From assembly GCF_902506655.1 (NCBI RefSeq), contig NZ_LR734808.1, forward strand, positions 2,788,501 through 2,852,500: a DNA stretch of 64,000 nt, given 5' to 3'. Made by a program: the position numbers and the translations under genes. This document shows, in pieces, positions 19,657-28,070 of the stretch. This DNA comes from Marinoscillum sp. 108. GTDB lineage: Bacteria; Bacteroidota; Bacteroidia; Cytophagales; Cyclobacteriaceae. The notes beneath the pieces are model-generated. The model made no database searches. It saw only the letters and a program-made list of their open reading frames with translations, and had not been told where the DNA came from. Position 1 is the first letter of the stretch; each line of letters starts with the position of its first letter.

Positions 19657-20613
19657 TTAGTCCTTTTCCAAATCGTATACTTCTCCACTTGCGGCCCTGG
19701 ACACACTAGCGTTGAACTCAAAACCAAGCAGTAGGATAAAGGACATCAGCCACTGCCATACCATCAGGGCGATGATGGCTCCAATGGAGCCATATACCTT
19801 ATTGTAGGTGCCAAAATTGGCGACATAGAAAGAGAAGCCCACCGATACCAGGATACATAATATGGTAGCCAGGGACGATCCGTAGGAGAAAAATTTCCAC
19901 CGGTCGTGAATGGCCGGACCCCAATAATAGATAGAGGCGATGGCCAGATAGAAGGCTATGTACACCACAATAAACCGGAGGAGCAGGATGATATAGTACA
20001 GGAAGTCTTCGGAGAGGAGTCCGGCCTCCAGCAGCCAGTCCAGCACCACTTGTCCTATGATGATAAACAGGATCGAGAAAATCAGGGCAAAGGCCAGCAA
20101 AACAGTAAGAAAGAGCGCAATAAGCCTGGTTTTGATAAAGCTCCGGTTTTCAACTGTCTTGTAGCTCATGTTGAAAGTTTGCATCAGGGAGTTGACTCCA
20201 TTGGTCGCCAGAAATAGTGCAAATAGTACTCCAAAGGAGATCAGTCCCTCTCGTCTTATCTGTAAGGTGTCGTAGATGGTTTCGGCCGTAATCTCAAAGA
20301 CACTTCGGGGTAAAATATCCTGTAAAAAGTGAAGAATTTCCCCCTGGCTGATGGAGGGGATATACTCGTGAATGAATGGAATCAGGGCAAAGAGAAAAAT
20401 GATGGAGGGGAACAGCGACAGAGTAAAATTAAAGGCCACACCGTATGCCTTTTCGAAAAGCTGATTGTCCCCTACTTTGTCAATGAAAATGATGAGTGCG
20501 CGGTATAGTGAGGTTTTTCCACCGGATATTCTGATGCTCTTCAGGAAGCTAATCATTCTCACATACCAGCCTGTATAGCTCAGGTGCCGATGAATGATCG
20601 TTCGCTTTCTCAA
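19657..20613 (-). CDS. YihY/BrkB-family inner-membrane protein
   Basis: This is a 318-residue membrane protein with about six hydrophobic helices and the family motifs AYGVAFNFTLSLFPSI and GSIGAIIALMVWQW. The family was once called ribonuclease BN but is a transporter-like membrane protein of unresolved function. The frame can start at a TTG (20613) that overlaps the upstream stop as TTGA, or at an ATG at 20556 (MISFLKS); the ATG is the more usual choice. It is the last gene of a minus-strand operon with the thioesterase and mltG. Confidence 0.88.
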   Translation of the reverse strand: MRKRTIIHRHLSYTGWYVRMISFLKSIRISGGKTSLYRALIIFIDKVGDNQLFEKAYGVAFNFTLSLFPSIIFLFALIPFIHEYIPSISQGEILHFLQDILPRSVFEITAETIYDTLQIRREGLISFGVLFALFLATNGVNSLMQTFNMSYKTVENRSFIKTRLIALFLTVLLAFALIFSILFIIIGQVVLDWLLEAGLLSEDFLYYIILLLRFIVVYIAFYLAIASIYYWGPAIHDRWKFFSYGSSLATILCILVSVGFSFYVANFGTYNKVYGSIGAIIALMVWQWLMSFILLLGFEFNASVSRAASGEVYDLEKD

Positions 20614-21017
20614 TGGAAGTGGGGTTGTATAAGTTTATCCATAACCTCGGGCAGTCTTACCGGTCGTCCGGTATCCATTTTGATGAAAACCAGCTCGGTC
20701 GCTCCCGTATTAATTAGTTTTCCCGCCTCATTAGTAACCTCGTAGTGAAATTTTATTCTCGCCCTTGGTCGCTCAGGGATACTCACCAGGATGGTGAGGA
20801 GGTCATCGTATTTGGCTGGCTGGTGGTAATTCACGTTCAGCGAAAGCACCGGCATCCCGATCCCCATTTCCTCCAGTTTTTTATAAGGGAAACCCAGCGA
20901 ACGAAAGGCTTCTACCCTGGCTACCTCATAGTAGGTGGCATAGTTGCCGTAGTATACATACCCCATTTGGTCTGTTTCAGCATACCGCACCCTGATCTTT
21001 ACTTCTTGCTGGTACAT
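20610..21017 (-). CDS. YbgC/4-hydroxybenzoyl-CoA thioesterase-family hotdog protein
   Basis: This 135-residue single hotdog domain carries the family motif RYAETDQMGYVYYGNYATYYE, with the catalytic Asp in ETDQMG. These enzymes hydrolyse acyl-CoA thioesters in the cytoplasm; the natural substrate here is not evident. It lies 2 bp after mltG and overlaps the yihY-like gene, so all three are co-transcribed. Confidence 0.92.
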   Translation of the reverse strand: MYQQEVKIRVRYAETDQMGYVYYGNYATYYEVARVEAFRSLGFPYKKLEEMGIGMPVLSLNVNYHQPAKYDDLLTILVSIPERPRARIKFHYEVTNEAGKLINTGATELVFIKMDTGRPVRLPEVMDKLIQPHFH

Positions 21018-21019
21018 CT

Positions 21020-22054
21020 CTATCTGTAAATCCGCTCCATATTAAGTGCCCGCTGAAATCTCGCAGCGTTGACGTTGTGCTCTTCCAGGGTTTTTGCGAA
21101 TGCATGATAACCCGAAAAATCGTCTTTTGCACAAAAATAAAGATAACGATGTTCTTCCGCATTCAAAACCGCCTCCAGAGCAGCAATAGACGGCATGTTG
21201 ATCGGGCCGGGGGGTAATCCCCGATACTTGTAGGTGTTATAGGGCGATTCGAAATCCTTGTCTTTGTTGAGAATTCGTCGAATGGAGAAGTCACCGATCG
21301 CAAAAACAAGCGTGGGGTCGGCCTGGAGTTTATACCCTTTTTTCAGTCGGTTGAGATACACACCGGCAATGGTCGCCGCTTCGTCCATTTTATTGGTTTC
21401 GGCATCCACTATGGAGGCCAGGGTGGAGGCCTCTGTAGGCGTGAGACCCAATGCTGCTGCCTGGGCTATCCTGGTGTCATTCCAGTACCGGTCGTATTCT
21501 TTTTTCATCCGGTCCAATATATCCTTAGGGCTGGCTGTCCAATAGACTTCATAGGTGTTAGGCAGGAACATGCAGATGAAGGTATTGGCGTTTAGTCCAT
21601 AGGCCTGAGCCACACTGTCAGACATCAGGAGAGGTGCTATATCCGCAGAGTCTATCTGGAGGGGAAAAGTGAGCTTGCTTGCCAGCTCGTCTATTTTTCG
21701 GGCGTTGTTGAAAGTCAGCTTTACGGGGGTCTGTATCCCGGCCCTTAGCATATTGATGGCTTCTGTATTGCTCATGTCTTTTTTGAACAGATACATGCCG
21801 GGTTTTATTTCCCTGTCGAATCCTTTGACCTTAGCCAGAAAACTGAAAGAGACCAGGTCATTGACAATGCGCTGATCATATAGCTTATTTTGGAGCTCCT
21901 TGAAAGTAGTACCATCTTCAATGGCAAACATCCGATCTTCCTGATCTACCAGTATATTTGGGGTATAAAGTACCTGATAGCCGTAAAATGCGAAAGACGA
22001 TAGCATTACGGCAAAAACGATCATGAAAGCGGCAATAAAATTTTTCTTCTTCAT
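21020..22054 (-). CDS. mltG: Endolytic murein transglycosylase MltG
   Basis: This 344-residue protein has an N-terminal TM anchor (about 5-28), a LysM-like region (EDGTTFKELQNKL), and the YceG/MltG catalytic domain: ASIVDAETNKMDE with the conserved Glu, VYLNRLKKGYKLQADPT and the C-terminal LPPGPINMPS motif. It cuts nascent glycan strands in the periplasm and acts as a terminase for peptidoglycan polymerisation. A TTG lies one codon upstream (22057), but the ATG at 22054 gives the normal start MKKKN. Confidence 0.95.
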   Translation of the reverse strand: MKKKNFIAAFMIVFAVMLSSFAFYGYQVLYTPNILVDQEDRMFAIEDGTTFKELQNKLYDQRIVNDLVSFSFLAKVKGFDREIKPGMYLFKKDMSNTEAINMLRAGIQTPVKLTFNNARKIDELASKLTFPLQIDSADIAPLLMSDSVAQAYGLNANTFICMFLPNTYEVYWTASPKDILDRMKKEYDRYWNDTRIAQAAALGLTPTEASTLASIVDAETNKMDEAATIAGVYLNRLKKGYKLQADPTLVFAIGDFSIRRILNKDKDFESPYNTYKYRGLPPGPINMPSIAALEAVLNAEEHRYLYFCAKDDFSGYHAFAKTLEEHNVNAARFQRALNMERIYR

Positions 22055-22166
22055 CAATTAAAATGGATTCCCAAAGTGAAAAGTCTGGCAAAAATAACTA
22101 AGTTTTCTACTCGTTTGACTGATAGTGTGAGATCTGTTGATTTCTTCATCATAACCCCATAAAAAT

Positions 22167-22796
22167 ATGTCTGCAGAACTGATAAAACTCTACCCGGAAA
22201 ACCCCGAGGAAAAGAAAGTCCGACACATTGTGGATGTCTTGCGCAATGGAGGACTGGTCATTTATCCCACAGATACTGTCTACGGTATCGGGTGCGATAT
22301 TTTCAATAGTCGGGCGCTTGATAGGCTGAAGATGCTGAAGGGGATCAAAGGGAAAGACCTGAATCTTTCCTTTATCTGTTATGATCTGAGCCAGTTATCA
22401 GAATACGCCAGACATGTAGAAACCCCCGTTTTCAAGCTGATGAAAAAGTGTTTCCCCGGCCCCTATACATTTATTCTGGAGTCGTCCAGTAAGGTGCCCA
22501 AGATTCTGAATGCCAAGAAGAAAACCGTGGGGATCAGGGTGCCGGATAATAACATTCCAAGGGACATTGTGAAGATTTTAGGCAATCCCATCATTACCAC
22601 TTCCATTCACGACGAGGATGAGATTGTGGAGTATTCCACTGATCCCAGCTTGATCTATGAGGAGTTCGAGGGGCTTGTTGATGTGATCATAGATGGAGGC
22701 CCCGGAGGCAATCAGCCAAGTACGGTGATCGATTGTACGGGTGCCGCGCCGGTGGTGATACGTCATGGTATGGGTGATATTGCGCAGTATTTGTAG
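22167..22796 (+). CDS. L-threonylcarbamoyladenylate synthase (Sua5/YciO/YrdC family)
   Basis: This 209-residue YrdC-like domain has the motif YPTDTVYGIGCD near the N terminus and later GPYTFIL and KTVGIRVPD. It makes threonylcarbamoyl-AMP from threonine, bicarbonate and ATP for the t6A modification of tRNAs reading ANN codons. No Sua5 C-terminal domain is present, so it is of YrdC/YciO length; paralogues exist in this family and this copy could be YciO-like. It is divergent from mltG, and the next gene starts on the base after its stop codon. Confidence 0.85.
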   Translation: MSAELIKLYPENPEEKKVRHIVDVLRNGGLVIYPTDTVYGIGCDIFNSRALDRLKMLKGIKGKDLNLSFICYDLSQLSEYARHVETPVFKLMKKCFPGPYTFILESSSKVPKILNAKKKTVGIRVPDNNIPRDIVKILGNPIITTSIHDEDEIVEYSTDPSLIYEEFEGLVDVIIDGGPGGNQPSTVIDCTGAAPVVIRHGMGDIAQYL

Positions 22797-23435
22797 ATGG
22801 CAGAACTGATTATTGAACCCCATTACCTGGGCAGTCTGGAGTATTTTACTCAGCTGATAAATAGCGAGCGTGTCTTTCTGGAGGTGCACCAGCATTTCTC
22901 CAAACAAACGTTTAAGAACAGGTGCTATTTGCTCAGCACCAGAGGAGCCATGCCGTTGACCGTGCCTGGGAAATTTACCAATCGAACACCCTTCAAAGAG
23001 GTGCAGATAGCGCATGATCAGAGCTGGAAAAGAGCGCATTGGGGTGCTTTTTATTCTGCCTATGGGAAGGCTCCTTTCTTCGAATTTTTAGCGGATCATT
23101 TTAAGGACATCTGGGACAGAAAGCATCGGTTTCTTCTGGATCTCAACTTCGAAATGATGACATTGTGTCTTAAAATCTTACAAATTGACATACCGATAGA
23201 AATTACCGAAAGCTATCAAAAAAAAATAAATACCCCTCTTATCGACCTCAGGGAGCATATTGTGCCCAAAAAGCCTTTTGAAGAACGACATTTATATATA
23301 CCTTCCCCGTATACTCAGATATTTGGCAGCAAATTTGTCCCTAACCTGAGCATTATTGATCTTCTGGTGAGCGAAGGCAGCAATGCTTTAGAGGTTTTAA
23401 AAAAATCTTCTTATCCGACAGGTGAACAAATCTGA
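22797..23435 (+). CDS. WbqC-like family protein
   Basis: This 212-residue protein has WbqC-like family features: an N-terminal EPHYLGSLEYF stretch, PLTVPGKF, the block SWKRAHWGAFYSAYGKAPFFE, and a conserved C-terminal NLSIIDLL. The family is widespread in Bacteroidota and occurs in glycan gene clusters; its biochemical role is not established. It directly abuts the sua5-like gene (TAG then ATG), so they form an operon. Confidence 0.85.
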   Translation: MAELIIEPHYLGSLEYFTQLINSERVFLEVHQHFSKQTFKNRCYLLSTRGAMPLTVPGKFTNRTPFKEVQIAHDQSWKRAHWGAFYSAYGKAPFFEFLADHFKDIWDRKHRFLLDLNFEMMTLCLKILQIDIPIEITESYQKKINTPLIDLREHIVPKKPFEERHLYIPSPYTQIFGSKFVPNLSIIDLLVSEGSNALEVLKKSSYPTGEQI

Positions 23436-23528
23436 AAATCAATGTGTTTCTAAAACTCATTCTTTGTGAGGTTTTGACTCACAGAAGTTTTAAATTTACT
23501 TACTAACGCACTATCATAAATCCATTTT

Positions 23529-26084
23529 ATGGAAGCTAAATTTTCAAACAGAGTAAAGGAGGTAATCTCTCTCAGCCGTGAAGAAGCTTTGCGACTTGGG
23601 CATGATTATATCGGCACCGAGCACTTGCTTTTGGGCATGATCCGCGAGGGAGAAGGTGTTGCCGTCAGTTTGCTGAAAAAACTTGGGGTATCTCTGGAGG
23701 AGCTAAGGTCCGCCATAGAGCAGGCCACCAAGGGCACTGCCACGAGCAATGTGAAGAACCTTGCCAATATACCTTTGACCAGACAATCGGAGAAAGTACT
23801 AAAAATAACCTATCTGGAGGCCAAGATTTTCAAAAGCCAGTTGATAGGCACAGAGCATTTGCTCCTCTCTATCCTGAGAGATGAAGACAATCTGGCTACT
23901 CAGATTCTGGATAAATTTGACGTGAGCTACGACGTGGTGAAGGAGCTGCTGGAATACCAGACAGAGAATCCTTTGGCTCAGTCTGACACTGACGATGGAG
24001 ATGAAGATACCGGAAAGATCTTTGGAGGATCCTCTTCATCAGGAGGCTCGGGTAGCCGCGAGTCCGGCAAGGCAGGTGGCGAGAAGTCACGAACCCCTGT
24101 GTTGGATAACTTTGGCAGAGACCTGACCAAATTGGCGGAGGACGACAAGCTGGATCCGATCGTAGGTCGGGAGAAAGAAATAGAGCGTGTAGCTCAAATC
24201 CTGAGTAGAAGAAAGAAGAACAACCCAATCCTGATTGGTGAGCCTGGGGTCGGTAAAACGGCCATCGCTGAAGGGCTGGCACTCAGAATTATTCAGAAAA
24301 AAGTTTCCAGAATCTTATTTGGAAAACGTGTGGTTACGCTCGACCTGGCATCTTTGGTGGCAGGCACCAAGTACAGAGGGCAGTTTGAAGAGCGGATGAA
24401 GGCGGTGATGAACGAAATCGAAAAGTCGCCGGACGTTATTCTCTTTATAGATGAGCTTCATACCATCGTAGGTGCTGGCGGAGCTTCCGGTTCATTGGAT
24501 GCGTCCAATATGTTCAAACCGGCCCTGGCCCGTGGCGAGATACAATGCATCGGCGCCACTACGTTGGATGAGTACAGACAGTACATCGAGAAGGATGGGG
24601 CTTTGGCCCGACGTTTCCAGATGGTAATGGTGGATGCCACTACCGCAGATGAGACCATTCAGATACTCGACAACATCAAGGATAAATATCAGGATCACCA
24701 TCACGTGAACTATACCCCTGAGGCAATAAAGGCGTGTGTGACCCTTTCTGACAGATACATTAGCGACAGGTACCTTCCGGACAAAGCCATTGATGTAATG
24801 GATGAGGCGGGTGCCAGGGTGCACATCAATAACATCAGTGTGCCGAAGCAGGTGATCGAGCTGGAAGAGCAGATAGAAGATATCAAAAAGGAGAAAAATC
24901 GTGTAGTGAAAAGCCAGAAGTACGAAGAGGCGGCTCAGTTGCGCGACAGAGAGAAGAAACTGCTGGCTCAGTTGGATGAGGAAAAGAACAAGTGGGAAGA
25001 GGAGACGCGTACCAAGCGCTACGAGGTGGATGAGGAAAATGTGGCAGAGGTGATCGCCATGATGACTGGTATTCCTACCAAAAGGATTGCACAGAACGAA
25101 AGCGCCAAACTTCTTAATATGAAGGAGGAGTTGAAGAAAAAAGTGATTGGCCAGGAGGATGCGATCATGAAGTTGACCAAATCCATCCAGCGAACACGAG
25201 TAGGACTGAAAGACCCTAAAAAGCCAATTGGATCATTTATTTTTCTGGGCCCTACCGGGGTAGGAAAAACCGAGATGGCCAAAGTGCTCTCCACGTTCCT
25301 GTTTGATAAAGACGATTCGCTCATCAGAATAGATATGAGTGAATACATGGAGAAATTTTCTGTATCCCGACTAGTAGGAGCACCTCCCGGATATGTGGGA
25401 TATGAAGAAGGCGGCCAGCTGACTGAAAAAGTCCGCAGAAAGCCATACTCCGTGGTGTTGTTGGATGAGATAGAAAAGGCGCATCCGGATGTATTCAATA
25501 TCCTGCTGCAGGTGTTGGACGATGGAATCCTTACAGACGGCCTTGGCCGCAGGGTGGATTTCAGAAATACCATCATCATCATGACGTCAAATATTGGTGT
25601 GAGGGATTTGAAGGATTTCGGCGCGGGCATTGGTTTTTCTACTTCCTCTAAGCGTGACAATGCTGAGGATGTAATGAAGTCTACCATCCAGAGCGCGTTG
25701 AAGAAAGCGTTTAGCCCTGAGTTTTTGAATAGACTGGATGACGTGATAGTGTTCAATACCCTGGAGCGTGAGCACATCCATTTGATCATAGACATCACTT
25801 TGGGTAAGCTCTTCAAGCGTGTAGTTGATCTTGGATATCATGTGGAGCTTACCAAAAAGGCGAAGGATTTTATCTCAGACAAAGGATACGATCCTCAGTA
25901 TGGTGCCCGGCCACTCAATAGGGCTATTCAGAAATATCTGGAAGATCCTGTGGCTGAAGAGATCCTCAAAGGAGAAATCCAGGAGGGAGACACTTTGGTA
26001 GCTGACTGGGATGGAAAAGCTGAAGTACTGCACCTGAAACTCAAGAAGAAGAAGGTGAAGCAGGAAGACAAAGAAAAAGAGTAA
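23529..26084 (+). CDS. clpC: ATP-dependent Clp protease ATP-binding subunit ClpC
   Basis: This is an 851-residue AAA+ unfoldase. It has the double Clp-N repeat (1-145), a Gly/Ser-rich linker (about 160-185), D1 with Walker A GEPGVGKT and Walker B LFIDELHT, a UVR-containing middle domain (about 420-470), and D2 with [21 protein letters not shown] and a [10 protein letters not shown] sensor-2 region. It feeds substrates to ClpP in protein quality control. The middle domain identifies ClpC rather than ClpA. It is followed by a strong terminator and appears to be single-gene. Confidence 0.97.
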   Translation: MEAKFSNRVKEVISLSREEALRLGHDYIGTEHLLLGMIREGEGVAVSLLKKLGVSLEELRSAIEQATKGTATSNVKNLANIPLTRQSEKVLKITYLEAKIFKSQLIGTEHLLLSILRDEDNLATQILDKFDVSYDVVKELLEYQTENPLAQSDTDDGDEDTGKIFGGSSSSGGSGSRESGKAGGEKSRTPVLDNFGRDLTKLAEDDKLDPIVGREKEIERVAQILSRRKKNNPILIGEPGVGKTAIAEGLALRIIQKKVSRILFGKRVVTLDLASLVAGTKYRGQFEERMKAVMNEIEKSPDVILFIDELHTIVGAGGASGSLDASNMFKPALARGEIQCIGATTLDEYRQYIEKDGALARRFQMVMVDATTADETIQILDNIKDKYQDHHHVNYTPEAIKACVTLSDRYISDRYLPDKAIDVMDEAGARVHINNISVPKQVIELEEQIEDIKKEKNRVVKSQKYEEAAQLRDREKKLLAQLDEEKNKWEEETRTKRYEVDEENVAEVIAMMTGIPTKRIAQNESAKLLNMKEELKKKVIGQEDAIMKLTKSIQRTRVGLKDPKKPIGSFIFLGPTGVGKTEMAKVLSTFLFDKDDSLIRIDMSEYMEKFSVSRLVGAPPGYVGYEEGGQLTEKVRRKPYSVVLLDEIEKAHPDVFNILLQVLDDGILTDGLGRRVDFRNTIIIMTSNIGVRDLKDFGAGIGFSTSSKRDNAEDVMKSTIQSALKKAFSPEFLNRLDDVIVFNTLEREHIHLIIDITLGKLFKRVVDLGYHVELTKKAKDFISDKGYDPQYGARPLNRAIQKYLEDPVAEEILKGEIQEGDTLVADWDGKAEVLHLKLKKKKVKQEDKEKE

Positions 26085-26087
26085 TTG

Positions 26088-26111
26088 AAGGGCCCATGAG
26101 GCCCTTTTTTT
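26088..26111 (+). terminator. Rho-independent terminator of clpC
   Basis: AAGGGCC (26088-26094) pairs with GGCCCTT (26100-26106) around a CATGA loop and runs into seven T. It begins 4 nt after the clpC stop codon. Confidence 0.88.
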
Positions 26112-26130
26112 ATGCACGCCTGTCATTGAC

Positions 26131-26164
26131 TGAGTCGTTATTTCCCTCAGGAGGAGCAATTCCA
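26131..26164 (+). repeat. 34-bp direct repeat, copy 1
   Basis: It begins TGAGTCGTTATT and ends AGCAATTCCA. It matches copy 2 (26490-26523) exactly over 34 bases. Confidence 0.9.
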
Positions 26165-26285
26165 GCATCAAGCAATAAAGTTGTGGGGCATCACTATATA
26201 GTTATATTTTGTAAAGCCGAATTAATTCACTGCGGATTCAGAAATGGAGGGCGCAAAGGAGGGCGGGGCATCCAAGGCAAGCGTG

Positions 26286-26342
26286 AATCATTTTGACTCT
26301 AACAATTCCTAAAAAACCTAAACACCATGAGTCAAAATGATT
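26286..26342. repeat. 14-bp inverted repeat with 29-bp spacer
   Basis: AATCATTTTGACTC (26286-26299) and its exact reverse complement (26329-26342) lie between the two 34-bp direct repeats. Confidence 0.85.
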
Positions 26343-26367
26343 TTTTGCGTTGGTGCCTTTTCTTTTG

Positions 26368-26401
26368 CTTCGTTTTCTTTGGGCAAGCAAAGAAAATGAA
26401 G
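26368..26401. repeat. 14-bp stem hairpin element
   Basis: CTTCGTTTTCTTTG (26368-26381) pairs with CAAAGAAAATGAAG (26388-26401) around GGCAAG, with one wobble pair. It looks like an interspersed Bacteroidota intergenic hairpin; copy number is unknown. Confidence 0.7.
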
Positions 26402-26489
26402 GGTAAGTAGCCAATCAGTTGGATAGAGTCATATGAGATATCAGATCACGGATCACTATCTTCTACAAACTCCCCACAGGAATCCCGTG

Positions 26490-26523
26490 TGAGTCGTTAT
26501 TTCCCTCAGGAGGAGCAATTCCA
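26490..26523 (+). repeat. 34-bp direct repeat, copy 2
   Basis: Exact copy of 26131-26164, 359 bp further on. The pair flanks the hairpin elements. Confidence 0.9.
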
Positions 26524-26547
26524 CCAGCGTAACGCAACCTTTTTGTG

Positions 26548-26571
26548 ATAAACTAGTTTATATTATAAACT
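26548..26571. promoter_or_regulatory. AGTTTAT operator cluster before the membrane protein/regulator operon
   Basis: Three half-sites alternate in orientation: ATAAACT (26548-26554), AGTTTAT (26555-26561) and ATAAACT (26565-26571), giving two overlapping palindromes. They lie 30-53 bp before the start codon. The same half-site recurs twice before the third gene of the operon, so the winged-helix regulator encoded within is the likely binder. Confidence 0.6.
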
Positions 26572-26600
26572 TAATTATCTTTACAACAAAAAGATCTGTC

Positions 26601-27173
26601 ATGTCTGAACAAACATTAACAAACAAAGAAAGCCTGGCGCTGATCACAGAGATGATCGGACAGGCCAAAAAGAACTACCGGAAGGGTGGAAGTTTTCATT
26701 TTCTGCTCTGGGGATGGGTGGTGATGCTTGCCAACTTAGGCCACTATTATTTGGAAGGGTTTACGGACTATCCTCACCCCTATCTGGTTTGGGTGATCAC
26801 TTTTCCCGCCGGGATCATCTCTGGCTTGTATGGTGCTCGTCAGAGTAAGCAGGCAACGGTAGTGAGCCATTTGGATCGTTTGTATGGTCAGGTCTGGATC
26901 GCAGCAGGAGTGGGCATAGTGATTACCTTGATATTCATGCGAAACCTTTCCTTCAATCACGGTGCTATGATCCTTTTGTTTGCTGCTATGGGTACTTATC
27001 TTTCTGGTCAAATGTTGAGGTTTAAGCCGTTAATCCTCGGAGGACTAGCCCTTGCGGTTGCAGCAGTGGTTTGCTTCAATGTTTCGGTGACAGATCAGTA
27101 TCTGGTAAGCGCCATTGGTATATTTCTGGGATACATTGTTCCTGGATACCTTCTCAAGAGCAAGGAAAAATGA
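26601..27173 (+). CDS. Small multi-spanning membrane protein of unknown function
   Basis: This 190-residue protein has a hydrophilic N terminus (about 1-30) followed by about five to six TM helices and a short basic tail (LKSKEK). No catalytic or transporter motif is recognised. Small membrane proteins like this are often paired with a winged-helix regulator in Bacteroidota. The stop overlaps the regulator start as ATGA, so the two are translationally coupled, which suggests the regulator and membrane protein work together. Confidence 0.75.
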   Translation: MSEQTLTNKESLALITEMIGQAKKNYRKGGSFHFLLWGWVVMLANLGHYYLEGFTDYPHPYLVWVITFPAGIISGLYGARQSKQATVVSHLDRLYGQVWIAAGVGIVITLIFMRNLSFNHGAMILLFAAMGTYLSGQMLRFKPLILGGLALAVAAVVCFNVSVTDQYLVSAIGIFLGYIVPGYLLKSKEK

Positions 27174-27457
27174 ATGATTTCAAGCCATTAGATCCTTTAT
27201 TGCATTCTCAGCTTCGACTAGCCGTGATGAGCCTTTTGCTTAGTGTCGAATCTGCCGAATTCACCTTTATTAAGGAAAAAACTCAGGCTACAGCCGGTAA
27301 TTTGAGTGTGCAACTGGATAAGCTTTCAGAGGCTGGTTATATCCGGGTGGAGAAAGCTTTTAGAGGAAAAAAGCCGGTGACCACCTGCCAAATCACTGAG
27401 CAGGGAGTGGAAGCATTCGAAAGGTACGTCAATGCGCTGAAGGGCTATATAGAATAA
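27170..27457 (+). CDS. Winged-helix DNA-binding regulator
   Basis: This 95-residue single winged-helix domain has the recognition region TQATAGNLSVQLDKLSEAGYI and a wing (KAFRGKKPVTTCQIT), similar to the transcriptional regulators of the MarR/PadR-like HTH_27 type. The frame is open from 27071, but the ATG at 27170 overlaps the previous stop (ATGA) and begins the recognisable domain, so it is the start. No effector domain is present. It probably represses its own operon through the AGTTTAT sites. Confidence 0.85.
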   Translation: MNDFKPLDPLLHSQLRLAVMSLLLSVESAEFTFIKEKTQATAGNLSVQLDKLSEAGYIRVEKAFRGKKPVTTCQITEQGVEAFERYVNALKGYIE

Positions 27458-27472
27458 TTTTTTTAGGTATTT

Positions 27473-27496
27473 AGTTTATAAAATAAAGTAGTTTAT
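27473..27496. promoter_or_regulatory. Paired AGTTTAT sites before the DUF1579-like gene
   Basis: AGTTTAT occurs at 27473-27479 and 27490-27496, 17 bp apart, the second ending one base before the ATG. They match the half-sites at 26548-26571, suggesting an internal regulated promoter. Confidence 0.55.
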
Positions 27497-27497
27497 C

Positions 27498-28031
27498 ATG
27501 AAAGAAATAAGAAGATTTTTACTGATCCTATTGGGAATAGTGATCAGTCTGGTGGCTTTTACTCAGGATTTTAAGGCCATCACTCAGAAAGAGATGAAGA
27601 AAATGAGCTTTATGACAGGGGAGTGGCAAGGTGAGGGATGGGTAATGACCCCTGAAGGCATGGAGACCAGTCGTGTGAAGGAGACCATTTCTTATGACCT
27701 TGACAATACGGTTCTCAGGCTACGGGGAGTAGGTACCGCAGACAAGGACGGGGTGGAAGTCAAGGTACACGATGCGCTGGGTGTTTTGTATTTTGATCCA
27801 TTTCGGCAGCAGTTCGGAATGAGCTCCTGGATCTCTAAAGGAATGCATACGGATGCCAATGTAGAATTGCTGGGTGAGGGCAGGCTCAAGTGGTGGTTTG
27901 AAGCGGGACCTGCTGGCACCATTCGATATACCCTGAAAATTGAAAATAATGTATGGGTGGAAATAGGCGAAATGTCGCAGGATGGTGAGACCTGGAGGCA
28001 GTTTTTTGAAATGAAATTAGAAAAGAAATAG
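27498..28031 (+). CDS. Secreted DUF1579-like protein
   Basis: This 177-residue protein has a signal peptide (about 1-22, ending AFT-Q) and a beta-rich domain with MTGEWQGEGW and GVLYFDPF, resembling DUF1579 or lipocalin-like folds. Function is unknown. It follows the winged-helix regulator by 40 bp and has its own AGTTTAT pair, so it appears to be part of the same regulon. Periplasmic location is inferred. Confidence 0.75.
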   Translation: MKEIRRFLLILLGIVISLVAFTQDFKAITQKEMKKMSFMTGEWQGEGWVMTPEGMETSRVKETISYDLDNTVLRLRGVGTADKDGVEVKVHDALGVLYFDPFRQQFGMSSWISKGMHTDANVELLGEGRLKWWFEAGPAGTIRYTLKIENNVWVEIGEMSQDGETWRQFFEMKLEKK

Positions 28032-28043
28032 CGCTACTCATCT

Positions 28044-28069
28044 AAAACCGGCCTTTTGGTTGGTTTTTT
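28044..28069. terminator. Terminator between convergent genes
   Basis: AAAACCGGCC (28044-28053) pairs with GGTTGGTTTT (28058-28067) using two wobble pairs around TTTT, and runs into six T. The reverse strand also gives an A-rich start and T-run, so it can serve both the DUF1579-like gene and the convergent vWA-like gene. Confidence 0.8.
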
Positions 28070-28070
28070 A

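Larger units (their letters stand above)
26112..26600. other. Repeat-rich intergenic region with no gene
   Basis: Between the clpC terminator and the next gene lie 489 bp with no ORF that looks coding. The stretch holds a 34-bp direct repeat at each side, a 14-bp inverted repeat, a long TTTTCTTTG hairpin and, at the right end, the AGTTTAT operator of the next operon. No transposase or RNA gene was recognised. It may be a non-autonomous interspersed element. Confidence 0.6.

Noticed and set aside
26112-26600. Insertion sequence in the repeat-rich gap
   Set aside because: No transposase reading frame and no target-site duplication next to the inverted repeat; kept only as a possible non-autonomous element.
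27071-27169. Longer start for the winged-helix regulator
   Set aside because: The extra 33 codons overlap the membrane protein in another frame and add no domain; the ATGA overlap at 27170 is the natural start.
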